A program made the position numbers and the translations under genes. From Streptomyces pseudovenezuelae (lineage in GTDB: Bacteria; Actinomycetota; Actinomycetes; Streptomycetales; Streptomycetaceae), in NCBI RefSeq assembly GCF_001513955.1, contig NZ_KQ948147.1, positions 568,532 to 632,531 on the forward strand: 64,000 nucleotides of DNA, given 5' to 3'. Shown piece by piece: positions 44,708 to 53,645 of this stretch (the stretch's first letter is position 1; every line of letters starts with the position of its first letter). Under the pieces are notes generated by a model. It was not told the DNA's origin. It searched no databases and was given only the letters and a program-made list of their open reading frames with translations.

Positions 44708-45187
44708 CTAGGAGCCCTGCGCCGCGAGCCGACGGTCCAGCGTCCGGACCGCCTCCCGGAAGGCCCGCCCCAGCCCGGCCCGCCCGAGCCTTGCGACCAC
44801 GCGGAACGCCGCCGTGCCGTCCACGGCGAACGTCCAGCGCACATGGGTGCCCGGTCCTGCGGGAGTGAGCCGCCACTCCTCGGCGATGGCACGGGCGCCG
44901 GGCGCGTTGGCCACATCGACCCGGTAGGCGTACACCTCCGGGGCCTCGGCCGCGAGGATCGTCTCCTGGAAGCGCCCGCCGCCCCTGAGGTGGATCTCCC
45001 GGGTCGAGCCGTCCCCGGTCGAGCGGGCCAGCGTCACCGCGGAGAACCATTCCTCCCAGCCCGGCACGTCCTCGGCGAGCGCCCGGTGGACCGCCTTCGG
45101 CGGAGCCGACATCTCCTGCGCGAACACCATCCGTACGGGCGCGGTCGCGATGAAGTCGAGCTCCACCGCGCGCAGTTGGTGAGCCAT
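44708..45187 (-). CDS. SRPBCC (START-like) ligand-binding protein
   Basis: The 159-aa protein has the polyketide-cyclase/START-like pattern IATAPVRMVFAQEMSAPPKAV and EEWRLTPAGPGTHVRWTF. The fold has a deep hydrophobic cavity used for lipid or aromatic ligands. No catalytic residue is certain, and no polyketide genes are adjacent. The ATG at 45187 has AGGGGGA seven bases upstream. It lies downstream of the DeoR regulator on the same strand with a 52-base gap. Confidence 0.8.
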   Translation of the reverse strand: MAHQLRAVELDFIATAPVRMVFAQEMSAPPKAVHRALAEDVPGWEEWFSAVTLARSTGDGSTREIHLRGGGRFQETILAAEAPEVYAYRVDVANAPGARAIAEEWRLTPAGPGTHVRWTFAVDGTAAFRVVARLGRAGLGRAFREAVRTLDRRLAAQGS

Positions 45188-45239
45188 GAGCACATCCCCC
45201 TGGTGTCGGACGGGACGTGTCACCTTAGTTGACGCTCAG

Positions 45240-46070
45240 TCAGATGTCTGTACCGTCAACGGACTCGCCCGCCACCACCAGCCGTCGCAGATGCTCCGAG
45301 ACCTCCGCGCGCGCCGACGCCGGCAGCCCCGCGTCCGTCACCAGCGTGTCGACCTGCTCCAGCGACGCGAACGAACTCAGGCCCACGGTGCCCCACTTGG
45401 TGTGGTCGGCGACCACCACGACCCGCCGGGCCGACTGCACGAGACGCCGGTTGGTCTCGGCCTCCGCGAGGTTCGGCGTGGACAGGCCGGCCTCGACCGA
45501 TATGCCGTGCACACCGAGGAAGAGCACGTCGAAGTGGAGCGCCCCGATCGCCTGGTCGGCCACCGGTCCCACCAGCGAGTCGGAGGGGGTGCGCACACCG
45601 CCGGTCAGCACGACGGTCGCCGCACCCTGACGGGGGCCCGTGGTGCGCTGCGCCGCGTGGAACACGTCGGCCACCCGCACCGAGTTGGTCACCACGGTCA
45701 GGTCCGGCACGTCGAGCAGATGGTGGGCCAGCGCGTAGGTCGTCGTACCGCCCGACAGGGCGATCGCGGTGCCCGGGGCGACCAGCTCCGCCGCGGACCG
45801 CGCGATGTCCTCCTTGGCGGTCAGCTCCAGACCCGACTTCGCCTCGAAGCCGGGCTCGTGGGTGCTCGCCTCGACCACCGGGACGGCGCCGCCGTGCACC
45901 TTCTCCAGCACACCCTGGCGGGCCAGCGCGTCGAGATCACGCCGTACGGTCATGTCCGACACGCCGAGCTTGCGGGTCAGCTCGTTGACGCGCACCCCGC
46001 CTCGGCGCCGGACCTCGTCCAGGATCAGGGCGCGCCGCTGCTCCGCGAGGAGGTTCTGATTCTCACTCAC
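45240..46070 (-). CDS. DeoR-family transcriptional repressor (second copy)
   Basis: The winged helix-turn-helix is VNELTRKLGVSDMTVRRDLDAL (two blocks) and the DeoRC site includes ALSGGTTTYALAHHLL and VLTGGVRT. The 276-aa length is normal. GTG 46070 with GGAG five bases upstream gives MSENQNLLAEQRR-type N-termini common in streptomycetes. Its target sugar operon is not adjacent; the neighbour on the right diverges and encodes a membrane hydrolase-like protein, which seems unlikely as a target. Confidence 0.88.
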   Translation of the reverse strand: MSENQNLLAEQRRALILDEVRRRGGVRVNELTRKLGVSDMTVRRDLDALARQGVLEKVHGGAVPVVEASTHEPGFEAKSGLELTAKEDIARSAAELVAPGTAIALSGGTTTYALAHHLLDVPDLTVVTNSVRVADVFHAAQRTTGPRQGAATVVLTGGVRTPSDSLVGPVADQAIGALHFDVLFLGVHGISVEAGLSTPNLAEAETNRRLVQSARRVVVVADHTKWGTVGLSSFASLEQVDTLVTDAGLPASARAEVSEHLRRLVVAGESVDGTDI

Positions 46071-46362
46071 GTACGCTCCGGTCCTTTCGCCTGGGGCCGT
46101 CCGACTCGCCCTGCGCACCCTCTCCCACGAGGACATTTTGCCCGTCCCTGGTGCGCGGGACGTCCCATACTCGCACGGGCCCCCACCAGGAGCGCCACCG
46201 ACCGCCCCGTCGCGCCCGCGTCACGGGGGTGACCGTGGGTCCCGGCCGTCACCCGGATCGGGGAGATTCCGTGACGAGTGGTGCGCACAACGCGATGAGC
46301 GGCGATCCTTGTGCCCGCACGGACAGATGCCGACGGCGCGTCACGGGGGAAGTGCGAGATCA

Positions 46363-48699
46363 GTGGAACCTGTCACGACCATGGGCGCGGACGGCTCGGC
46401 CGCCCGGCCCGAGGAATCCGGAACCGCCCTGGAACTCCTGGTCCACGGAGTGGGCGGCACCACGCCGGAGAAGATGCTCGACGATCCGCGCACGGTGCGG
46501 ATCACCGGCGACGACATCGCGGCCGTCTTCCGGCGCGCCGACGACGTCGACGCCGAGAAGAGACCACGCGACGGCCGCACCGGCCCGGTGCCCGAGGCGT
46601 ACGTGTGGTGCAACCTCACCTCCGGCAACGGCACCCGCGCCCTGTGGCTGCTGTTGCTGCCGTTCATGGTGGTCAACCTCGCCCACTGGATGCGCCCCGC
46701 CGCGCGCGACCGCAGAAGGACCGTGCGCCTCTACGGCCTGCTGGTGCGGCTCGCGAGCCTGACCCTGACCGTTCTGCTGGTCGCCGCCGCCTGCGAGGTC
46801 GCCCTGGACCTCGCGGCCTGGCAGTGCGCGGGCACGCGCGCGTGTGCCGAGGCGCACTCCTGGCTGGGCTTCCTGTCGCCCGACGTGTCGGACGGCGGCT
46901 GGTGGAGCAGGCCGGGCCGCCGCCTCGCGCTGGCGGCCGTGGTCCCGGCCGCGCTGACCGGTCTGCTCTGGTACCTGTCCCACCGCACCTGGAGCGCCTA
47001 CGAGTCCCAACAGCCCATGGCGCGCGGCGGTGAGCCGGAGGAGGACAGCGGCCGCACCGCGCTCGGCCGTCCCGGCTTCTGGTACGGCCGCCGCCTGGTC
47101 GCCCGCCTGCGGGCCGCGCACACCGCGGCGGGCCTGCTGACGATCGCCGCGGCGGTCTGCTCCACGGCCGCCCGCTTCGACCGCGAACCGGGCGGCCCCG
47201 CCCTCCTCGACACCCTCGGCCGGCTCCTGGAGGCCGGACTCGTCGCGGGCGGGATCTCCGTCGTCTGGGTGGTGTGCCGCCGCGGCCGCAGCGAGCGGTA
47301 CCTCGACCGGCAGCTCGACGAGCATCTCGTACGGCGCCTGCCGCTCGCCGCGCTGGTCCTGCTCGCCCTCGCCGCGGTGTACGCCGGGTGGGAGCGGCCG
47401 GGCTGGCAGTCGCACGGCCGGCTGTCGGGGGACGCCACCTTCGGCGGGATCGCCTTCGTGCAGGGCCTGCTGGTCGTCGCCCTGGCCGTGGTCGCCCACC
47501 TCCTGTACCGCACGCATCCCGACCCGCGCGCCGCGATGCGCGGCCTGGCCGGTCCCGCCGTGGCGACACTGGCCTGCGCCCTGGGCGGCGTGATGTCCGG
47601 CGGCGTCTCGCAGCGCGTGGCGGACTGGCTGGACGGCACCGGCGCCAGCATCCTCGGGCCGCCGGTCCTGCTGACCTGGCAGGCTTCCGTGATCCCGCTG
47701 GTCCTTCTCGTGCTGCTGGGGCACTGCGCCTGGCTCGGCCGGCGCACCTGGCGCTCCGGCCGGGCCCAACAGGGCGCCGTCGAGAGCGAGTACCCCGCGG
47801 AGCCCAAGGACGCGGAACGCACCCGCCGCATCGCCCGCACCCGCGCGATGGCGGCGCTGACGGACCGGGGACCCCGCCTGCTCGGGGTGACGTCGGCCAG
47901 CACCCTGCTGCTGGGAGCCGGAGCCCTCGTCGGCGCACTGACCTCCCGCAAGACCCCGGCAAAGGCCGCCGAGGGGGCCTACGTCTTCGTCCAGGGCGCC
48001 GCCGACACCGCGCAGGCACTCGGCTCCTGGCTGATCGGCCTCGGCTTCATCCTGTTCGTCACCTGGGGCCGCCGCGCCTACAAGGACCCCTCCGCGCGCC
48101 GGACCATCGGCATCCTCTGGGACGTGGGCACCTTCTGGCCGCGCGCCGCCCACCCCTTCGCCCCGCCCTGCTACGCCGAGCGCGCCGTACCGGACCTGAC
48201 CTGGCGGGTCGCGACCTGGATCCGCGCCACACGCGGCCGCCTGGTCATCTCCGGACACTCCCAGGGCAGTGTGCTGGCGGCCGCCGCGGCCTGGCAGCTT
48301 GAGCCGTCGGTCCGGGGGCGGGTCGCCCTGCTCACCTACGGCTCCCCGCTGGAGCGCCTCTACGGCCGCTGGTTCCCCGCTCACTTCGGTCCGGCCGCGC
48401 TCACCGCCCTGCACCACGACGTGGACTGCTGGCGCAACCTCTACCGGCTCACCGACCCCATAGGCGGCCCGGTCCGGCTGCCCGGCGACTGCGGCCCAGA
48501 GGTGGACCGGGAGCCCCTGAAGGACCCGCTCGCCTACGGCCGCACCGCTGTGCACCCGCTGCCCTCGGCGATCCTCGGACACTCCGACTACCAGGCCGAC
48601 CCGGTCTTCGCCGAGGAGCGGGCGAGACTACTGGGCCGGCTCCAGCCGGACCTGCCGGGTCCGCGGGCTCAGGACGGCTCGGGCAGATCCTCGGCGTAG
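46363..48699 (+). CDS. Polytopic membrane protein with split alpha/beta-hydrolase motifs
   Basis: This 778-aa protein places an oxyanion-hole-like ELLVHGVGGTTP at residue 28. It then has about ten hydrophobic segments across residues 100-580, and a nucleophile elbow SGHSQGS with Ser633 near the end. A candidate catalytic His740 lies in ILGHSDYQ. A membrane domain thus appears to be inserted into, or between the pieces of, a hydrolase fold. Lipase, acyltransferase or signalling roles are possible. GTG 46363 is chosen with GGGGAAG upstream, though ATG 46381 is also possible. It overlaps the convergent AAA gene by 31 bases. Confidence 0.7.
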   Translation: MEPVTTMGADGSAARPEESGTALELLVHGVGGTTPEKMLDDPRTVRITGDDIAAVFRRADDVDAEKRPRDGRTGPVPEAYVWCNLTSGNGTRALWLLLLPFMVVNLAHWMRPAARDRRRTVRLYGLLVRLASLTLTVLLVAAACEVALDLAAWQCAGTRACAEAHSWLGFLSPDVSDGGWWSRPGRRLALAAVVPAALTGLLWYLSHRTWSAYESQQPMARGGEPEEDSGRTALGRPGFWYGRRLVARLRAAHTAAGLLTIAAAVCSTAARFDREPGGPALLDTLGRLLEAGLVAGGISVVWVVCRRGRSERYLDRQLDEHLVRRLPLAALVLLALAAVYAGWERPGWQSHGRLSGDATFGGIAFVQGLLVVALAVVAHLLYRTHPDPRAAMRGLAGPAVATLACALGGVMSGGVSQRVADWLDGTGASILGPPVLLTWQASVIPLVLLVLLGHCAWLGRRTWRSGRAQQGAVESEYPAEPKDAERTRRIARTRAMAALTDRGPRLLGVTSASTLLLGAGALVGALTSRKTPAKAAEGAYVFVQGAADTAQALGSWLIGLGFILFVTWGRRAYKDPSARRTIGILWDVGTFWPRAAHPFAPPCYAERAVPDLTWRVATWIRATRGRLVISGHSQGSVLAAAAAWQLEPSVRGRVALLTYGSPLERLYGRWFPAHFGPAALTALHHDVDCWRNLYRLTDPIGGPVRLPGDCGPEVDREPLKDPLAYGRTAVHPLPSAILGHSDYQADPVFAEERARLLGRLQPDLPGPRAQDGSGRSSA

Positions 48700-51104
48700 A
48701 GCAGGGTCAGGTCGTCCTTGGTCGGGTCGTCCACGTGGGCGACCCGACTCGCGTGCCGCTCCACCATCGCCTCGAAGGTCTGGCGCGCGGTACGGCCGTT
48801 GCCGAAGGCGGGACCCTTGGGCAGCACGGTGAAGTACTTGCGCAGGGCCTCCGCGGCGCCCGGCGCCAGCCGGTACTCGTGCTCCTCGGCCTGCTGCTCC
48901 ACGATGCTGAGGAGTTCGTCGGGGTTGTAGTCGCTGAAGGTGATGGTCCGTGAGAAGCGGGAGGCCACGCCCGGGTTGACCGACAGGAACCGCTCCATCT
49001 CGGCGGTGTAGCCCGCGACGATCACCACGACCGCGTCCCGGTGGTCCTCCATCAGCTTCACCAGCGTGTCGATGGCCTCCTTGCCGAAGTCCCGGCCCGA
49101 GTCCTCCGGCGACAGCGCGTACGCCTCGTCGATGAACAGCACTCCGCCGCGCGCCCTGTCGAAGGCCTCCTGGGTGCGGATCGCGGTGGAACCGATGTGC
49201 TCGCCGACCAGGTCGACACGGGACACCTCGACGAGATGACCCTTCTCCAGGACGCCGAGGGAGGCGAGGATCTCGCCGTAGAGCCGGGCGACCGTCGTCT
49301 TGCCGGTTCCGGGGGAGCCGGTGAAGACCAGGTGGCGCTTGACGGAGGCTGCCTTGAGGCCCGCCTGCTGGCGTCGCCGGCCCACCTCGATCATGTCGGT
49401 GAGCGCCCGCACCTCGCGCTTGACGCTGTCCAGGCCCACCAGGGCGTCGAGTTCACCGAGGACGGCCTTCGAGGTACGCGAGGGCTTCTCCGGCTCGGCG
49501 GGGGCGATCAGCGGGTCCTGCTCGGTGACCCGCTGTCCGGGGATCGTCCCCAGCAGCCCGGGGGAGCGGGACTCCGTCTGCACGACCGTCTCCCTGGCCG
49601 CGGGCGGGGTCGGGCCCCCGCTCTCGTCGCTGGTGCAGTCCTCGACGACGGGGCCCGCTCCGGCGGCCGCGTCCGGGGCGTCCGCGAACTCGTAGCCCCC
49701 GCGCGCGCAGCGCTCCGTGCGGCACTTCCTGAGCGTCGCACGGCAGCCGTCTATGACATGGAAGCCGTACCCGCCGCTGCCCGTCACCCGGCAGTTCAGG
49801 AAGCTGCCGCGGCCGCCCGCCGACACGTAGAAGCCCGCCTCGGCCGGGGAGTCGACCGTGCAGCGCTCGATCGTCGGGTCGGCGCCCTTGGTGACGATCA
49901 CGCCGGTCTGGGTGCCGTCCACGGTGCAACTGTTGAGGGTGCCGCCGCTGCCGTGGTCACGGAACCATGCGCCGGTCGCCGCGTCCCGGATCCGGCAGTC
50001 GTCGAGCTGCGCGGTGGCGCCGTCGCTCACGGACACGGCCGTGTTGCGGACCTGGGAGATGTCGGTGTCGACGACGTCCGCGCGCGAGCCGCGGTCCAGC
50101 ACGAACAGGGCGTCCGGCACGTCGTGCACCCGGCACGAGTCGAGCACCGCGGTGGCGCCGTCGCTGACCCACACGGCCGGATAGTCGCCCGTGCTGTCGA
50201 AGATCTCGCACTGGTTGGCGTCCACGCGGGTGCCCGGGTCCCACACCGACAGGCCGTTGCGGCCGAACTGACGGACCGTGGTGCGGGTCAGGGTGAGCAC
50301 CGAGCGGGAGCGCAGGTCGACCGCGTTCTCCGGGATGTCGTGGATACGGCAGTCGGCCAGGGTCAGTACCGCGTCGGTGTCGAGTGTGACGCCGTCGGCG
50401 GTGGTGCGGTGCACATCGCAGTCGGTGAGGTGGGCGGTGGCCCGGCCGGTGATCTGGATCCCGCTGCCGCGGACCTCGTAGACCTCGCAACCCACGGCCT
50501 CCAGCGCGGAGTTCTCGCCGGTCGCGGCCAGGCCCGCGCCCGAGGTGTGGTGGACGCGGCAGCGCTCCAGGCGGGGGTGGGCCCCGCCGCGCACCGCGAC
50601 GCCGGACTGGCCGGCCGCCACGATCTCGCACTCCTCGAACACCCCGCCCGCGCCGTCCAGTACGGCGATGCCGATGCCGGCCGGGTTGTCGACGGTGCAG
50701 CGGCGCACGGTCGGGCGGGCACCCCCGCGGACCTCTATGCCGGCCGCGGACCGCGTGACGATCCGGATGTCGGTGAGCTCCGGGGTGCCCTCCTCGACGA
50801 GCAGGGCGGGCGCGGCCGCGTCCTGGCCCTCCACGTGCAGGTCCTGCACCACGGCAGAGGCGCGGACGGTCAACGGCACCCCGTCCAGGGGCGCGATCCG
50901 CACGGAACCGGGCGACCCCTCGGGGCCGCGCAGGGTCACCGCCCGCTGCACGACGAGGTTCTCCCGGTAGGTGCCGGGCGCGACCGTGAGGACGTCCCCG
51001 TCCGCCGCGGCCTCCAGGGCTGCGGTGAGCGACGCGTACTCACCCGTGCGGCGGCGCCACCGCGATGTACCGGTGTACGTCACCTGGACCGTGCCCTGTG
51101 CCAT
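48669..51104 (-). CDS. Right-handed beta-helix / AAA+ ATPase fusion (SpoVK/CbxX-like)
   Basis: The first 450 residues or so are parallel beta-helix repeats, recognised by rungs such as GIEVRGGARPTVRRC, GVAVRGGAHPRLERC and similar units every 22-24 residues. A Pro/Glu-rich linker leads to a CbxX/CfqX-type AAA domain with Walker A GSPGTGKTT (Lys602) and Walker B LFIDEAYAL (Asp659). Such ATPases occur in SpoVK and type VII secretion EccA proteins. The beta-helix usually binds carbohydrate or proteins. The 811-aa fusion suggests an ATP-driven remodeller with a repeat-based targeting arm. It is upstream of no other ATPase genes here. Confidence 0.87.
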   Translation of the reverse strand: MAQGTVQVTYTGTSRWRRRTGEYASLTAALEAAADGDVLTVAPGTYRENLVVQRAVTLRGPEGSPGSVRIAPLDGVPLTVRASAVVQDLHVEGQDAAAPALLVEEGTPELTDIRIVTRSAAGIEVRGGARPTVRRCTVDNPAGIGIAVLDGAGGVFEECEIVAAGQSGVAVRGGAHPRLERCRVHHTSGAGLAATGENSALEAVGCEVYEVRGSGIQITGRATAHLTDCDVHRTTADGVTLDTDAVLTLADCRIHDIPENAVDLRSRSVLTLTRTTVRQFGRNGLSVWDPGTRVDANQCEIFDSTGDYPAVWVSDGATAVLDSCRVHDVPDALFVLDRGSRADVVDTDISQVRNTAVSVSDGATAQLDDCRIRDAATGAWFRDHGSGGTLNSCTVDGTQTGVIVTKGADPTIERCTVDSPAEAGFYVSAGGRGSFLNCRVTGSGGYGFHVIDGCRATLRKCRTERCARGGYEFADAPDAAAGAGPVVEDCTSDESGGPTPPAARETVVQTESRSPGLLGTIPGQRVTEQDPLIAPAEPEKPSRTSKAVLGELDALVGLDSVKREVRALTDMIEVGRRRQQAGLKAASVKRHLVFTGSPGTGKTTVARLYGEILASLGVLEKGHLVEVSRVDLVGEHIGSTAIRTQEAFDRARGGVLFIDEAYALSPEDSGRDFGKEAIDTLVKLMEDHRDAVVVIVAGYTAEMERFLSVNPGVASRFSRTITFSDYNPDELLSIVEQQAEEHEYRLAPGAAEALRKYFTVLPKGPAFGNGRTARQTFEAMVERHASRVAHVDDPTKDDLTLLYAEDLPEPS

Positions 51105-51215
51105 GGCGTTGCTGTGCCCCCACCTCGTAGTACGCGGGTTTGTGCTGCCGAGGAACCTCGGCCGGTCCACCGTAGCGTGCGCGCGGACGGTGGGTTGACC
51201 AGAGCGGTGAGGCCG

Positions 51216-51830
51216 TCAGCTGCCGGTGCCGGTCCGGCCCCAGTCCGGGCCCGCGCGGTCCCAGGCCTGGTCCCAACGGGCGTACCGGCGACGGACCATG
51301 CGCCAGACGGCGAACCGCCTGCCGCCTTCTATCAGGGCCGCGGTCAGCAGGGCCGCCCCGGCGCCCGCGAGAACGGCATGGGTGGTGGCGGTCGCGGAGT
51401 CCAGCGGCCGGGCCGCGATCCGCCCGTGGAGGTCCGTCCACAGGTCGAAGTGGTCGCCGCGGTGCGGGGTCTGGAGACCGGCCATGACCGCGCCGTGGCG
51501 CGAGGTGCCGTCCGGCGCGGTCCAGTCGGCCACCACCCGGGTGCGCGGACTGCGGCCCGAGGTGGCCTCGGGGTCGACGTCCAGCGGCGAGCGGTCCAGC
51601 TTGCGGATGACGGTCGCCGTCACCAGCCGCCGGGAATCCTGCTGTTCACGGACCGAGCGCTGGAGCGCGTCCTGGGCCGCATGCCCGGTGAAGGAGCCGA
51701 TCACCGGTCCGATGACCAGGATCAGCAGCAGGGCCAGGAGGGCGAGCCAGGCCTCGGCCAGGTCCGTCCCACGGCGCAGCGGGTTGCGCCGCCAACGCCA
51801 CAGTCCACTGATCGCTCGCACCGTCCGCAC
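51216..51830 (-). CDS. Rv1733c-family membrane protein
   Basis: The 204-aa protein has the two-membrane-segment layout of Rv1733c relatives. One TM (WLALLALLLILVIGPVIGS) lies near residue 30 and a second (AVLAGAGAALLTAALI) near 160, flanking an external loop with DWTAPDGTSRHGAV. The mycobacterial homologue is a dormancy-induced protein of unknown function. The GTG start is immediately after a GGGGG stretch, so the exact start is uncertain. It lies upstream of the beta-helix/AAA gene on the same strand with a 111-base gap. Confidence 0.8.
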   Translation of the reverse strand: MRTVRAISGLWRWRRNPLRRGTDLAEAWLALLALLLILVIGPVIGSFTGHAAQDALQRSVREQQDSRRLVTATVIRKLDRSPLDVDPEATSGRSPRTRVVADWTAPDGTSRHGAVMAGLQTPHRGDHFDLWTDLHGRIAARPLDSATATTHAVLAGAGAALLTAALIEGGRRFAVWRMVRRRYARWDQAWDRAGPDWGRTGTGS

Positions 51831-52044
51831 CCCCTTCCCGCTCCGTGATAACCCCGCACGGAGTCGTTCACGCGCGGGACCGGCCGAAGAGAGAGCGAAA
51901 TCACCTGCGGCCGGGTCCTCTCATGAACTCCTCATGAAAGCCCCAACGTGCGGGCCCCCGGGCGGTGTTCCCGTCGGCGCGAGCCGGGTGGATCTTTGGC
52001 GGAACTTTGTCCACCGGCAGCTGCCTCGCCCCTCCGGCCGCCCC

Positions 52045-52872
52045 CTATTCGAGGATCGTGACCGGGTCGCCGACCCGGATCGTGCCGCGGGAGCGGGGCA
52101 CGAGATTCTGTCCGAAGACGAGCTGGCCGCCGAACCGGCGGTGCCTGCCCAGGCTGTGCAAAGGCTCCTTGCCGCGGACGGCGCGGTCCTGGTCCGTGGT
52201 GGTCACCACACACCGCCCGCACATCTTGGCGACGCGGAAGGTGACGTCCCCGATGGCGATGAGCGACCAGTCGTCCTCGGCCCAGGCGTCGGTGCCGCCC
52301 ACGACCACGTTCGGCCGGAAGCGGTTCATCGGCAGGGGGCCCTCGGCCGCGTGCCGGCCTTCGGAGATCAGGGAGTTGAGCGCGTCGAGGGAGGCCGCGG
52401 ACGTGATCAGCAGCGGATATCCGTCGGCGAAGGTGACGGTCTCGCCCGGCAGCGCGTACTCGGGTTCGACCGGACGGCGGGTGGCGGGGTCGTCCATGTG
52501 GACCAGGCGGGTCCCGGCGCCCAAGTACGTGCTGCACCACTCGTGCGCGGCCGGGTCGGCGGCGGGCACCCCTTCGACCTTGTCCCCGAAGAGGTCCAGG
52601 GTGACGGTCTCGCCCGGCTCCGGGACCGGCACGGCCAGCGGGTCCGTCCCGGGCGCCGACAGCACGACACCGCCGCCGGGCAGCAGCTCGGCGGCGGCCT
52701 GCGCGAGGCGCGGGTGCTGTCGCTGGGTGACGACCTTTCCCCCGTCGTCGACCAGCGCCCAGCGCCGGTCTCCGGCCAGCCCCCAGGGCTCCACCTCGGC
52801 CTCCTGGAGTGCCAGACTCCGGAGGGCCTTGACCGGATGGATGTGGATCGACAGCAGTTGTGCATTCCCCAT
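52045..52872 (-). CDS. MOSC-domain protein with MOSC_N
   Basis: The 275-aa protein begins with the MOSC_N pattern LLSIHIHPVKALRSLAL and has the MOSC core in NRFRPNVVVGG and KMCGRCVVTTTDQ; the conserved Cys lies in MCGRC. MOSC proteins bind the molybdenum cofactor or act as sulfur carriers in reduction of N-hydroxylated compounds. No molybdenum-cofactor genes are nearby. The start at 52872 has no strong ribosome site. It is transcribed in the same direction as the beta-helix/AAA and DUF6643 genes. Confidence 0.87.
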   Translation of the reverse strand: MGNAQLLSIHIHPVKALRSLALQEAEVEPWGLAGDRRWALVDDGGKVVTQRQHPRLAQAAAELLPGGGVVLSAPGTDPLAVPVPEPGETVTLDLFGDKVEGVPAADPAAHEWCSTYLGAGTRLVHMDDPATRRPVEPEYALPGETVTFADGYPLLITSAASLDALNSLISEGRHAAEGPLPMNRFRPNVVVGGTDAWAEDDWSLIAIGDVTFRVAKMCGRCVVTTTDQDRAVRGKEPLHSLGRHRRFGGQLVFGQNLVPRSRGTIRVGDPVTILE

Positions 52873-52913
52873 GGGGCCATCGTGCCAGGTGGCACCGACA
52901 GCCCGGGAGGGAA

Positions 52914-53354
52914 TCAGTACCCGCGGTACTGCTGCTGGTTGTTGTACGGATCCTGGTAGGGAGCCGCCTGAGCGGGCCGGGGAGCCGCGGGGCGCATCGC
53001 CTCGTAGCCCGTGCCCATGCCGGGGCCGGCCGGACGCGGCTGCTGCTGCGGCCCGGGATAACCGCGAGGCGCGGCCGCCTGCTGCGGGATGTACGCACCC
53101 GGGGCCTGCTGCAGCGGCGAGGGCTGCTGCGCCTGCGGGTAGCCGTACGAGGAGTAGGAGGGACCCGCGGGAAGAGCGGGCAGCGCGGACGGCAGCGCGG
53201 GCAGGTGGCTTGCCGGGACGTCGTACGCGGCCGGGACCCGGATCGGGGCGATCTGCGGGGTGCCCCGCTCGGCCACGAGTGAGTCGTAGATCGGAGTGTC
53301 CGGGAAGGAGGCGGAGTAGTAGCCGCCGCCATAAGTGGAGCGGGGGGAGGTCAT
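52914..53354 (-). CDS. DUF6643-like Pro/Gln/Tyr-rich protein
   Basis: The 146-aa product opens MTSPRSTYGGGYYSASFPDTPIYDSLVAERG, which matches a small actinomycete family of unknown function. The second half is low complexity, with PQAQQPSPLQQAPGAYIPQQ and a C-terminus NNQQQYRGY. There are no TMs or signal peptide. A TAACTT box read on the minus strand ends seven bases before the ATG, so the transcript may be leaderless. Low-complexity tails can drive assembly or condensates, but nothing demonstrates this. Confidence 0.75.
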   Translation of the reverse strand: MTSPRSTYGGGYYSASFPDTPIYDSLVAERGTPQIAPIRVPAAYDVPASHLPALPSALPALPAGPSYSSYGYPQAQQPSPLQQAPGAYIPQQAAAPRGYPGPQQQPRPAGPGMGTGYEAMRPAAPRPAQAAPYQDPYNNQQQYRGY

Positions 53355-53361
53355 GGCACAT

Positions 53362-53367
53362 AAGTTA
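53362..53367 (-). promoter_or_regulatory. Candidate -10 box, leaderless DUF6643-like gene
   Basis: On the minus strand the sequence is TAACTT, ending seven bases before the ATG at 53354. No Shine-Dalgarno sequence is present. Confidence 0.5.
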
Positions 53368-53645
53368 AGCCCACGATGTGCTGGTTGGGGAGACCGATAA
53401 GAGGGTTGTTTTCCGTGTCGGCAGTGGCGCGGGATCCCCAATGCGAGCGAACTCGGCAAAAAAGGACGCCAATCCAGGTCCCATCCTTGTAAAGGCCGAG
53501 TTCCGAGCGGGTTACCGGCGGTTGGCCGGCGATCTTCCTGTGCGCGGGATGGGAGTTCGCCGCCCCGGGGGAATAGGTTGTGCGGGGGGAACTCCGGGGA
53601 CCGCCTGGGCGCGTCCTGGCCTGCCGACACCTGATGGGGGCGGAC

